A DNA stretch of 64,000 bases from an uncultured Bacteroidales bacterium (GTDB lineage Bacteria > Bacteroidota > Bacteroidia > Bacteroidales > F082), in assembly GCA_900318465.1 (NCBI GenBank), contig ONKQ01000014.1, forward strand, positions 1-64,000, written 5' to 3'. Shown here in pieces: positions 9,963-17,372 of this stretch. Numbering within the stretch: the first letter of the stretch is position 1; each line of letters opens with the position of its first letter. A program made the translations under genes and the position numbers. The notes under the pieces were generated by a model. It was not told where the DNA came from, did not search any database, and worked only from the letters and a program-made list of their open reading frames with translations.

Positions 9963-10412
9963 TTAAGTTGAGAGTTGAGAATTTAAAGTTGAGAGTTTAG
10001 AGTTTAATGACTCCATGTAAGATTGGAGGATGATGGTGGCGGCGATGGTGTCGACGAGTTCCTTGTCTTGGCGGCGCGACTTGCTCAGACCTGCGTCAAT
10101 CATGGTTTGATGTGCCATCACGGAGGTGAAACGCTCGTCGTAACGCACGATTTTCATGTCGGGCAGCAGTTTTTTCAGACGGTTGACAATGGGTTCGATG
10201 TATTTCGAGCAGTTGGAAGGGTTGTTTTTCATGTCCTTCGGCTCGCCGATGACGATTTGCTCGACTTCTTCCTTCTTCACATAATCCAACACGAAATCGA
10301 CGAGTTTGTGCGACTCCACCGTCGTCAGCCCATTCGCAATAATCTGCAAAGGGTCGGTGACGGCAATGCCGCTACGTTTCCTGCCCAAGTCGATTGCCAT
10401 TATCCTTGCCAT
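9963..10412 (-). CDS. ruvX: Holliday junction resolvase-like / pre-16S rRNA nuclease RuvX (YqgF)
   Basis: RNase H-fold nuclease of the YqgF/RuvX family, implicated in maturing the 5' end of 16S rRNA. Conserved features are the start MARIMAIDLGRKRSGIAVTD, with the metal-binding Asp in strand 1, then VIGEPK, DERFTS and the closing KELVDTIAATIILQSYM. The last about 15 residues (SLNSKLSTLNSQLST) do not belong to the family: they are encoded by a 7-bp-period repeat (9964-10006) that has extended or replaced the native end. A -7 box (TACTTTTG on the minus strand) is at 10434-10441. Confidence 0.92.
   Translation of the reverse strand: MARIMAIDLGRKRSGIAVTDPLQIIANGLTTVESHKLVDFVLDYVKKEEVEQIVIGEPKDMKNNPSNCSKYIEPIVNRLKKLLPDMKIVRYDERFTSVMAHQTMIDAGLSKSRRQDKELVDTIAATIILQSYMESLNSKLSTLNSQLST
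9964..10006 (-). repeat. Heptameric repeat forming the ruvX 3' end
   Basis: Units of AGTTGAG/AATTTAA type with a 7-bp period. On the minus strand they encode the seven-residue-periodic tail NSKLSTL-NSQLST of RuvX. They are the same repeat class as 7183-7219 and 54371-54409. Confidence 0.8.
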
Positions 10413-10533
10413 TATCTACTTTGAATTGAGCCGCAAAAGTACACAATTTTAGGCATCGGCAGCATGAGAAAACAAAAAACTCTTGCTTTGAATCAAAAAC
10501 CACGCATATTCCTATCAGGTGACACAGGCCTTT

Positions 10534-11397
10534 CTAAAGACGGCTTATTTCTTTCTTCGTCAGCCCAGTAGTGGCAACAATGACAGCTTCATCCACTCCA
10601 GCAGTCTTCAACTTGAGGGCAATCTCCAAAGACTTCTTCCTTTCTCCTTCCTTCAAGCCTTCTCGCAAGCCTTCTTCTTTGCCCTCACGGAAATGCTTCA
10701 CATTACTATTATTAATGTCATTGTAGTCAAACAAGGATTTTTCGTACTGCCTGCGCTCATTGGGTTGCATCTTGTCAATCTCGGCATGACGGAAGAGCGA
10801 GGCAAACACCCTTTCCTGCAAAGCGGCTGGGCGTTCCATCAACCGTGAAAGGTTGCGCAACACAAACAACCACTTGTCGTAAAGCGTCACCAACTCGTCT
10901 TCCTTCTTATTGAACTTTGGCAACTCAATAGTGATGAACGACAACTTGTCGTAAAACACTTCCTTGGTCGCCACGTTCATCAGTTTGGCCTCATGATGGA
11001 CATCCTCGCTGCTCTTGTCGAAGATGAAATTCAATATACCAATCGTGTAAACGGGATTCAGCTTGTAGTCCCAGTCGCCGCGCTTGGCTTGCTCGCGAAT
11101 GGGAAAAGTGGAATAATACACCATTCGGTCAGCGAAATAATCTTGGTCCACGTTCTGCATCTCCACGATGATGTGGTCGCCCTTATCAGTTGTGCAATAA
11201 ACATCGAATATGGCACGGCGCGAATACACTACCTCGTCAAGATGTTCTGAATTTTGATAAGTGATGTCAATGATGTGGTGCCTGCCTTCGAAAAGGGCAT
11301 TCAGGAACGAAATCAAGTATTCCTTGTTCAGTTCGCTGCCGAAGATGTATTTGAAACCGAAGTCGGTGTATGGGCTGATGTATCGCTGTCCGGTCAT
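10534..11397 (-). CDS. Rpn-family PD-(D/E)XK nuclease (PDDEXK_2, TIGR01784-like)
   Basis: The 287-residue protein begins ISPYTDFGFKYIFG and carries the core RAIFDVYCTTDKGDHIIVEMQ, in which Asp, then Glu-x-Gln, form a PD-(D/E)XK nuclease site. This is the Rpn (recombination-promoting nuclease) family, often annotated as a putative transposase but without DDE chemistry. The C-terminus has the usual charged region (EGKEEGLREGLKEGERKKSLEIALKLKTAGVDE). It is a single gene flanked by ruvX and a tRNA. No terminal inverted repeats or target duplications are seen. A -7 box (TAGTTTTG on the minus strand) is at 11418-11425. The role is probably an accessory DNA endonuclease of uncertain function. Confidence 0.85.
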   Translation of the reverse strand: MTGQRYISPYTDFGFKYIFGSELNKEYLISFLNALFEGRHHIIDITYQNSEHLDEVVYSRRAIFDVYCTTDKGDHIIVEMQNVDQDYFADRMVYYSTFPIREQAKRGDWDYKLNPVYTIGILNFIFDKSSEDVHHEAKLMNVATKEVFYDKLSFITIELPKFNKKEDELVTLYDKWLFVLRNLSRLMERPAALQERVFASLFRHAEIDKMQPNERRQYEKSLFDYNDINNSNVKHFREGKEEGLREGLKEGERKKSLEIALKLKTAGVDEAVIVATTGLTKKEISRL

Positions 11398-11490
11398 GGT
11401 TTGATGTTTTTACCCTGCAAAACTACATATTTTCCAGAAACCAAGCAAAAATCCAACAAAAAAAAGAGGCTCAATGAACCTCTTTCGCTT

Positions 11491-11567
11491 TGGGTGGGAG
11501 ATGGGATTCGAACCCACGACCCTCGGAACCACAATCCGGTACTCTAACCAGCTGAGCTACACCCACC
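11491..11567 (-). tRNA. tRNA-His (GTG)
   Basis: Read on the minus strand it forms a full cloverleaf: acceptor GTGGGTG/CTCCCAC with one T-T mismatch, the extra G at position -1 opposite C73 that is diagnostic for tRNA-His, anticodon loop TTGTGGT, and T-arm GTGGGTTCGAATCCCAT. The 3' bases CA follow C73. Confidence 0.95.
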
Positions 11568-11675
11568 ATCTGGATTTGCGGCTGCAAAAATACTACATTT
11601 TTCCGAAACTGAGGCATTTTTTGAGCAAATTTTTCATTTTTTCTTTTTTCGGGGCAAAATCAAGGGTGAAATCCG

Positions 11676-11683
11676 TATTTTTG
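11676..11683 (+). promoter_or_regulatory. -7 promoter box of the ABC permease gene
   Basis: TATTTTTG 22 bases before the ATG at 11706. No convincing -33 element. Confidence 0.5.
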
Positions 11684-11705
11684 GCGGCGCAAAAACGGGT
11701 CGCCC

Positions 11706-12848
11706 ATGGACGAGAAGCAGACACAGAACCAATCCCCTAAAGCCCTGGCTTGGAAGCGTTTCCGCTGCAACAAGCTCGGAATGTTGTCGTGCTTCTATGT
11801 CGTGGTTTGGGCTTTGTTGGCCTTGTTTGCCTACCTCGTCATCCCCGACAAGACCTCAAACGCCAACCGTCAACTTTTGGAAATCAGCACGAAAAAACCA
11901 GGTTTCGAGGTCAATATGCTGATGCTGCCCAAGGAAATGCCGCCAACGAAAACGCCATTTTTCCGTTTTCTCTTCAACGGTCGCGCCGACGAATGCACGT
12001 ACCTACCTTTCGACAGCCTCCTTATTAATAAGGTGTCGACCACGATTTATCTTTACCAGTCGGAAAGTAGCTCCACGCCAAGAACAGAAATCGTTGACAA
12101 TAAAGAACTTACAAATCAAGTTTTTTCTTCTGACAGCGAAGCCGAGGCTTACATCCGCGCCCATTGCGTGAAGCATCGCAAGTTCCTCCTCGGCACCGAC
12201 CAGTTTGGCCGCGATTTCCTCAGCCGCCTGATTTTGGGCAGCCGAATCAGTTTGACAGTAGGTTTCATCGCTGTGCTGCTAAGCCTGATGATTGGCATCA
12301 TCGTAGGCAGTTTGGGCGGTTTCTTCCGAGGCAAGGTCGACGATGCCGTGGTGTGGTTCATCAATGTGGTATGGTCCATCCCTACCCTACTGTTGGTCAT
12401 CGCCATCACTTTCGCTTTGGGTAAAGGCATCGCCCAAGTCTTTATCGCCGTCGGTTTGACCATGTGGGTCGAGGTGGCGCGCATCGTCAGAGGACAAATC
12501 CTTTCCATCCGCGAGACCACTTTCGTTGAAGCTGGAAGAGCATTGGGGTTCAAGGACTTGCGCATTATTTTCAAACACATCCTGCCCAACATCCTCAACC
12601 CCATCATCGTGGTATCGGCAGCCAACTTCGCCTCGGCCATTTTGTTGGAAGCGGGCTTGAGTTTCTTGGGTATCGGTGTCCAGCCGCCCATGCCCTCATG
12701 GGGTAGCATGATCAAGGAAAACTATGCATTCATCATCTTGGACGCGGCCTATCTCGCCATCTTGCCTGGTATCGCCATCATGCTTTTGGTATTAGCTTTC
12801 ATGCTCATCGGGAATGCCTTGCGCGAAGCGTTGGAGGTTAAGAATTAA
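11706..12848 (+). CDS. Peptide-type ABC transporter permease (DppC/OppC-like)
   Basis: Inner-membrane permease of the binding-protein-dependent transport family. It has an N-terminal TM helix (GMLSCFYVVVWALLALFAYLV), a periplasmic insert of about 100 residues, then the DQFGRDFLSRLILGSRISL motif and four or five TM helices. The EAA loop (EAGRALGFKDLRIIFKHILPN) that docks the ATPase is intact. The C-terminus SFLGIGVQPPMPSWGSMI is typical of DppC. It is a single gene without ATPase, partner permease or binding protein nearby, as often seen in Bacteroidota. The substrate cannot be told. Confidence 0.9.
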   Translation: MDEKQTQNQSPKALAWKRFRCNKLGMLSCFYVVVWALLALFAYLVIPDKTSNANRQLLEISTKKPGFEVNMLMLPKEMPPTKTPFFRFLFNGRADECTYLPFDSLLINKVSTTIYLYQSESSSTPRTEIVDNKELTNQVFSSDSEAEAYIRAHCVKHRKFLLGTDQFGRDFLSRLILGSRISLTVGFIAVLLSLMIGIIVGSLGGFFRGKVDDAVVWFINVVWSIPTLLLVIAITFALGKGIAQVFIAVGLTMWVEVARIVRGQILSIRETTFVEAGRALGFKDLRIIFKHILPNILNPIIVVSAANFASAILLEAGLSFLGIGVQPPMPSWGSMIKENYAFIILDAAYLAILPGIAIMLLVLAFMLIGNALREALEVKN

Positions 12849-12849
12849 T

Positions 12850-12898
12850 GCGGAATGCGGAATGTAGAATGCAGAATGCGGAATGCGGAATGCAGAAT
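12850..12898 (+). repeat. Heptameric array, left arm (GCGGAAT)
   Basis: Seven tandem 7-bp units (GCGGAAT, GTAGAAT and GCAGAAT variants) start directly after the permease stop. They are the reverse complement of the larger right arm. Confidence 0.85.
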
Positions 12899-12924
12899 GA
12901 GCATCGCCCTTACGCTACTCAGCC

Positions 12925-13134
12925 ATTCACAATTCTGCATTCACAATTCCGCATTCACAATTCCGCATTCATAATTCCGCATTCATAATTCCGCATTCAT
13001 AATTCCGCATTCATAATTCCGCATTCATAATTCCGCATTCATAATTCCGTATTCACAATTCTGCATTCACAATTCTGCATTCACAATTCCGCATTCACAA
13101 TTCTGCATTCATAATTCTGCATTCATAATTCCGT
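12925..13134 (+). repeat. Heptameric array, right arm (15 x 14 bp)
   Basis: Fifteen consecutive 14-bp units ATTCAYAATTCYGC, each two heptamers, in exact register from 12925. With the left arm they form an interrupted inverted repeat that fills the whole 330-bp gap between the permease and tRNA-Leu. No coding potential is seen, and 14 is not a multiple of three. The transcript could fold into a very long hairpin. Confidence 0.9.
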
Positions 13135-13161
13135 ATTCCTCATTATTTACCGAAAAAGTTG

Positions 13162-13169
13162 TATCTTTG
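13162..13169 (+). promoter_or_regulatory. tRNA-Leu promoter -7 box
   Basis: TATCTTTG followed by CGCCC, 13 bases before the mature tRNA start. It directly follows the repeat array. Confidence 0.6.
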
Positions 13170-13182
13170 CGCCCTCAAAATG

Positions 13183-13264
13183 GCGGGTGTGGCGGAATTG
13201 GTAGACGCGCCAGACTTAGGATCTGGTTTCGAAAGAAGTAAGGGTTCGAGTCCCTTCATCCGCA
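13183..13264 (+). tRNA. tRNA-Leu (TAG)
   Basis: Class II cloverleaf: acceptor GCGGGTG/CATCCGC, anticodon loop CTTAGGA giving TAG, a long variable arm (TTTCGAAAGAAGTAA) and T-arm GGGTTCGAGTCCC. Discriminator A at 13264. Confidence 0.95.
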
Positions 13265-13292
13265 CAAAGTACAGAAAATCAAAGAATTAGAA

Positions 13293-14654
13293 ATGAATAT
13301 CACACAAACCGAAAAAGGAGAAAACCTCATCTCCATCAAAATCAGCGTCGAGAAGGCTGACTACGAAGAACAACTCAACAAATCACTGCATCAACTGCGC
13401 CAAAGAGCCAACATACCCGGTTTCCGTGCGGGAATGGTTCCGATGGGCATGATCAAGAAAATGTACGGCACAAGCGCGAAAATGGAGGTGCTGAACACCC
13501 TCGTTTCCGACAGCCTCAACAAACATATCGTCGACAACAAGCTCAACGTCATCGGTTACCCCTTGAGCGACCTCGACAACCAGCAACCCAACGACCTTGA
13601 GCATCAGGTCGACATGGACTTCTACTTCGAAGCCGCACTGCGTCCTGAAATCAACATTGACTACACCAACACCATGGTCGACTTCTACCACATCGTTCCC
13701 GAAGAAGAAGACATCGAGCGCGCCATCAACGACATTGTGGAACGCAACCCTGACACTTCACATCCTGACAACGTGGGCGAAAACGACCGCCTCGAAGTGA
13801 AAATCCGTGAGGCCATAGACGGCAAAGAAGTGGAAGGCGGTTACGAGAAAGACGGCTTCTATTTCCACATGGATCAAATCAAGGACGAAGAGTGCCGCAA
13901 CCAGCTGATTGGCAAGGAAGTGGGTTCAGAATTCATCTTCAATTTCGCTAAAGCCCTCGGTTCGGAAGAAGCCGCTGCCAAAATGCTGGGCGAGGGAGCT
14001 CCCGCCGCCAGTGATTTCAACATCATCATCGACGACGCCATCCGCAACGAGAAGCCCGAACTGAACGAGGAATTCTTCGAGAAGATTTTCCCGAAACAAG
14101 ACGTGAAAGACCTCGACACCTTCAAAACCAAGGTGAAAGGTGAGATGGAGAAACAATTTGAGGCCGAAACCGACCCCATCCTCTTCAACAAGATGATTGA
14201 CGAATTGGTGGCCGCAGTGCATTTCGACCTGCCCGACACCTTCCTGAAACGTTGGATTGTGGAGAACAGCCAAGGCAAGATTACCACCGAAGACGTGGAG
14301 AAGAACTACGAGAAAGACTACGTGAAGGGCTTGCGCTGGCAGCTCATTGAAGACAGCATCGCATCGGCCAACAGCGAACTCATTGTCACTGACGAGGAGC
14401 TGAAGCAATTCGTGTTGAAGCAAATCTTCCCCGGCATCGACTATGCCACCCTCGAAGACGACATGAAGGCCAACCTCGACAAGATTGCCTCCAACTATCT
14501 CAAGGATGCCCAGCAAGTGGAGCACTTGAAGAACCAACTCGCCGACCTCAAGATGACCGCTTTCCTGAAGGGCAAGATGAACATCAACTACACAGAGACC
14601 AGCTACAAAGACTTCTTGGCCAAACTCGAAGAGGAAAGAAAACCGAAAGAATAA
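13293..14654 (+). CDS. tig: Trigger factor (ribosome-associated chaperone / PPIase)
   Basis: A 453-residue, highly charged protein starting MNITQTEKGENLISIKISVEKADYEEQLNKSL, the trigger-factor ribosome-binding domain. The ribosome-docking signature is visible as IPGFRAGMVPMGMIKKMYG at about residues 41-59. The middle PPIase region is divergent, as usual in Bacteroidota, and a long helical C-terminal chaperone arm follows. It is the first gene of tig-clpP-clpX, with 3-base gaps to clpP and between clpP and clpX. The order links a chaperone for nascent chains to the ClpXP protease. Confidence 0.93.
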   Translation: MNITQTEKGENLISIKISVEKADYEEQLNKSLHQLRQRANIPGFRAGMVPMGMIKKMYGTSAKMEVLNTLVSDSLNKHIVDNKLNVIGYPLSDLDNQQPNDLEHQVDMDFYFEAALRPEINIDYTNTMVDFYHIVPEEEDIERAINDIVERNPDTSHPDNVGENDRLEVKIREAIDGKEVEGGYEKDGFYFHMDQIKDEECRNQLIGKEVGSEFIFNFAKALGSEEAAAKMLGEGAPAASDFNIIIDDAIRNEKPELNEEFFEKIFPKQDVKDLDTFKTKVKGEMEKQFEAETDPILFNKMIDELVAAVHFDLPDTFLKRWIVENSQGKITTEDVEKNYEKDYVKGLRWQLIEDSIASANSELIVTDEELKQFVLKQIFPGIDYATLEDDMKANLDKIASNYLKDAQQVEHLKNQLADLKMTAFLKGKMNINYTETSYKDFLAKLEEERKPKE

Positions 14655-14657
14655 CCC

Positions 14658-15338
14658 ATGAACAACGAATTCTTCAAATATGCCACACGGCACCTCGGGA
14701 TGAACACCCTCGGATTGGAGCAGTACATCTCGAAAATCAACAACACGAGTTACATCTCTCCCACCGTCATCGAGGAACGCCAACTCAATGTGGCACAGAT
14801 GGATGTGTTCAGCCGACTGATGATGGACCGCATCATCTTCCTCGGCACTGCCATCGACGACTATGTGGCCAACGTCATCCAAGCCCAGTTGCTCTTCCTT
14901 GAGTCGACCGACGCCAAGCGTGACATCAACCTTTACCTAAACTCGCCCGGCGGCAGCGTGTACGCCGGTTTGGGCATCTACGACACCATGCAGTTCATCA
15001 ATCCTGATGTGGCCACCATTTGTACGGGCATGGCCGCTTCGATGGCCGCCGTGTTGATGTGCGCCGGCGCTACTGGAAAACGCTCGGCATTGCCCCACTC
15101 GCGCATCATGATCCACCAGCCTATGGGCGGCGTGGAAGGTCAGGCCACCGAGATTGAAATCACGGCCCGCGAAATCCAGAAGCTGAAGAAGGAACTGTAC
15201 GAAATCATCACCAAGCACTCAGGCCAGACCTACGACAAGGTGTGGGCCGACAGCGACCGCGACTATTGGATGACTGCGGAGGAAGCCAAGGCTTACGGCA
15301 TGATTGACGAGGTGCTCATCAAGAATCAAAAGGCCTAA
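14658..15338 (+). CDS. clpP: ATP-dependent Clp protease proteolytic subunit
   Basis: Serine peptidase that forms the tetradecameric ClpP barrel. The 226-residue sequence has the catalytic Ser in [14 protein letters not shown], the catalytic His in [10 protein letters not shown], and the oxyanion segment [16 protein letters not shown]. The end ([22 protein letters not shown]) is the usual ClpP C-terminal motif. An N-terminal extension of about 35 residues precedes the core, common in Bacteroidota. It lies 3 bases after tig and 3 bases before clpX. Confidence 0.97.
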   Translation: MNNEFFKYATRHLGMNTLGLEQYISKINNTSYISPTVIEERQLNVAQMDVFSRLMMDRIIFLGTAIDDYVANVIQAQLLFLESTDAKRDINLYLNSPGGSVYAGLGIYDTMQFINPDVATICTGMAASMAAVLMCAGATGKRSALPHSRIMIHQPMGGVEGQATEIEITAREIQKLKKELYEIITKHSGQTYDKVWADSDRDYWMTAEEAKAYGMIDEVLIKNQKA

Positions 15339-15341
15339 ACA

Positions 15342-16580
15342 ATGTCGAAGAAACAAGGAGTTTGTGCGTTCTGTGGAAGAAAGGCCACGGAGGTGCGACT
15401 GATGATTCAAGGCATTGATGCGGAGATATGCGACAGTTGCGCTGAGCAGGCCCATCTTATTGTCAAAGAACAGTTTGGCAACTCAGAACGTCAAAAGGGT
15501 TTCGAATCGAAAGGCATCTCGCTGAAAAAGCCCGCCGAAATCAAGTCCTTCCTCGACCAATACGTCATCGGGCAGGATGAGGCCAAACGCACCCTTGCCG
15601 TAGCCGTCTATAACCATTACAAACGAATCAGCCAAAAAGTGGCCGCCGACGAGGTGGAGATTGAGAAATCAAACATCATCCTCGTGGGCGAGACCGGCAC
15701 GGGCAAGACCCTGTTGGCCCGCACCATCGCCAAGATGCTCAACGTTCCTTTCGCCATTGCCGATGCCACCGTTTTGACCGAAGCTGGTTATGTGGGCGAA
15801 GACGTGGAAAACATTCTCGTCCGACTGTTGCAAGCCGCTGACTATGACGTGCCTTCCGCCGAGCGCGGCATCGTCTTCATCGACGAAATCGACAAGATTG
15901 CCCGCAAGAGCGACAACCCCAGCATCACCCGCGACGTGTCGGGCGAAGGCGTTCAGCAAGCCATGCTGAAACTCTTGGAAGGTTCGGTCGTCAACGTGCC
16001 GCCCAAGGGAGGCCGCAAGCACCCCGAGCAACCCATGGTGGCCATCAACACAAAGGACATCCTCTTTATTGCCGGAGGTGCCTTCGACGGCATCGAGCGT
16101 CTCATCGCCGCCCGCAAGCGCACCAACGTCATCGGTTATGGAACAGGTGGCAACGAGGTCTTGGACAAGAGCAACATGCTCCAATACCTCTCCCCCGCCG
16201 ACTTGAAGAAATACGGCTTGATTCCCGAAATCGTAGGTCGACTGCCCATCATCACGCACCTCAATCCTTTGGACGAGGAAGCCCTGAAGCGCATCCTCAC
16301 CGAACCGAAAAACGCCCTCGTAAAACAATTCACGAAGCTGTTCGCCATGGATCACATCAACTTAGTCATCAAGGACGAAGTGCTTGATTTCGTGGTGGAA
16401 AAAGCTATCGAGTTCAAGGTGGGCGCACGCGGACTGCGTTCCATCATGGAGGCCATTTTGAACGATGCCATGTTTGAACTGCCATCAGACATCAGCGCGA
16501 CAGAGTTAGTCGTCGACCGAGCCTATGCCGAAGCAAAATTGGAGAAGTCGGGATTGCAGAAACTGCATGTGGGGGATTAA
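15342..16580 (+). CDS. clpX: ATP-dependent Clp protease ATP-binding subunit ClpX
   Basis: AAA+ unfoldase that feeds substrates to ClpP. The N-terminal zinc finger is intact (CAFCGRK near residue 8, CDSCAEQ near 35). Walker A is GETGTGKT, Walker B is [10 protein letters not shown], followed by the pore-loop region, sensor I and the C-terminal sensor II segment [16 protein letters not shown]. The length of 412 residues is typical. It is the last gene of the tig-clpP-clpX operon. Confidence 0.97.
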   Translation: MSKKQGVCAFCGRKATEVRLMIQGIDAEICDSCAEQAHLIVKEQFGNSERQKGFESKGISLKKPAEIKSFLDQYVIGQDEAKRTLAVAVYNHYKRISQKVAADEVEIEKSNIILVGETGTGKTLLARTIAKMLNVPFAIADATVLTEAGYVGEDVENILVRLLQAADYDVPSAERGIVFIDEIDKIARKSDNPSITRDVSGEGVQQAMLKLLEGSVVNVPPKGGRKHPEQPMVAINTKDILFIAGGAFDGIERLIAARKRTNVIGYGTGGNEVLDKSNMLQYLSPADLKKYGLIPEIVGRLPIITHLNPLDEEALKRILTEPKNALVKQFTKLFAMDHINLVIKDEVLDFVVEKAIEFKVGARGLRSIMEAILNDAMFELPSDISATELVVDRAYAEAKLEKSGLQKLHVGD

Positions 16581-16610
16581 TCTTTGCAGCCAAAACAATA
16601 GCGATTTTTT

Positions 16611-16627
16611 TGGCACAATACTTGCAT
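16611..16627 (+). promoter_or_regulatory. Sigma-54 (-24/-12) promoter
   Basis: TGGCAC-AATAC-TTGCAT matches the RpoN consensus TGGCACN5TTGCW at every position, including the invariant GG and GC with the right spacing. It lies 41 bases before the start of the DUF4294 gene, and an AGGAG motif follows at about 16656. No RpoN or enhancer-binding protein gene is in the window. Confidence 0.65.
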
Positions 16628-16668
16628 AACATCAGGCGTTGAACAATTAAACATAGGAGAAAAACGCC

Positions 16669-17340
16669 ATGAAAAGAATAGCCCTAACCGCACTGATTGC
16701 CTTGATGACCTTTTCGGGTTTCGCCCAAATGATGGGCAAAAGTAGAGCCGTCACCGTCAAGCGGGCAGTGGAAGCCCCAAAGTCGAGTGTGGTTGACTTT
16801 TCCAACGACCATAGCAAGACAAATGTGGTGTACGGAAAAATCGACGAGAATGGCGACACCTTGCTGATGGTCATGCTGCCCGACTTAGACATTGACTTGA
16901 TGCAGCGTTACCTGCAAATCACCGACACGCAAAAAGGCAAGCGTTTGGCAAGAAATGTCAAAAAAGTGTATCCCTACGCAAAATTAGCGGGTGCCAAGAT
17001 GGTTGAATACGACTCGATTCTGGCCCATGTTTCCGAGAAATCGGAACGCAACCGCCTGATGAAGCAAGCCGAAAAGGAAATCGCCGACCAATACACCGAA
17101 GAACTGAAAGACCTGACCATCACCCAAGGGCTGATTCTCGTCCGCCTCATCGACCGCGAGACGGGCAACACCACCTACCAAGTCGTCCAGGAACTGCGTG
17201 GCAAGGTGCGCGCCTTCTTCTACCAAGGCTTCGCCAGACTATGGGGCTACAACCTGAAGACGGAATACGACCCGCACAACAACCCCGAAGACGACGAGAT
17301 TGAAACCATCATGCAACTCTTGGAAAGAGGAGTCATCTGA
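16669..17340 (+). CDS. DUF4294 domain secreted protein
   Basis: A 223-residue protein with a signal peptide (MKRIALTALIALMTFSGFAQ). The conserved DUF4294 core includes YGKIDENGDTLLMVMLPDL, then a helical segment rich in Lys/Glu (SEKSERNRLMKQAEKEIADQYTEELKDL), then LVRLIDRETGNTTYQVVQELRG and FFYQGFARLWGYNLKTEYDP. The family is nearly restricted to Bacteroidota and has no assigned function; it is probably periplasmic. It is unusual in having a sigma-54-type promoter and an AGGAG ribosome-binding site, both rare in this window. A terminator follows at 17345. Confidence 0.8.
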   Translation: MKRIALTALIALMTFSGFAQMMGKSRAVTVKRAVEAPKSSVVDFSNDHSKTNVVYGKIDENGDTLLMVMLPDLDIDLMQRYLQITDTQKGKRLARNVKKVYPYAKLAGAKMVEYDSILAHVSEKSERNRLMKQAEKEIADQYTEELKDLTITQGLILVRLIDRETGNTTYQVVQELRGKVRAFFYQGFARLWGYNLKTEYDPHNNPEDDEIETIMQLLERGVI

Positions 17341-17344
17341 AAAC

Positions 17345-17371
17345 GAAGAGACGTCACAGCGGCGTCTCTTC
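17345..17371. terminator. Terminator between convergent DUF4294 and glycosylphosphotransferase genes
   Basis: Stem GAAGAGACG (17345-17353) with CGTCTCTTC (17363-17371), followed by a T-rich stretch. It sits between converging genes. Confidence 0.75.
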
Positions 17372-17372
17372 T

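Noticed and set aside
10534-11397. Transposase in the strict sense
   Set aside because: PD-(D/E)XK nuclease motifs rather than a DDE or tyrosine transposase, and no inverted repeats or target duplication at its ends.
12925-13134. Possible CRISPR array or coding repeat
   Set aside because: Units are contiguous 14-mers with no unique spacers, and 14 is not a multiple of three.
13926-14882. Open frame of 318 codons opposite tig and clpP
   Set aside because: Antisense to two confidently identified genes, with no recognisable domain and no promoter.
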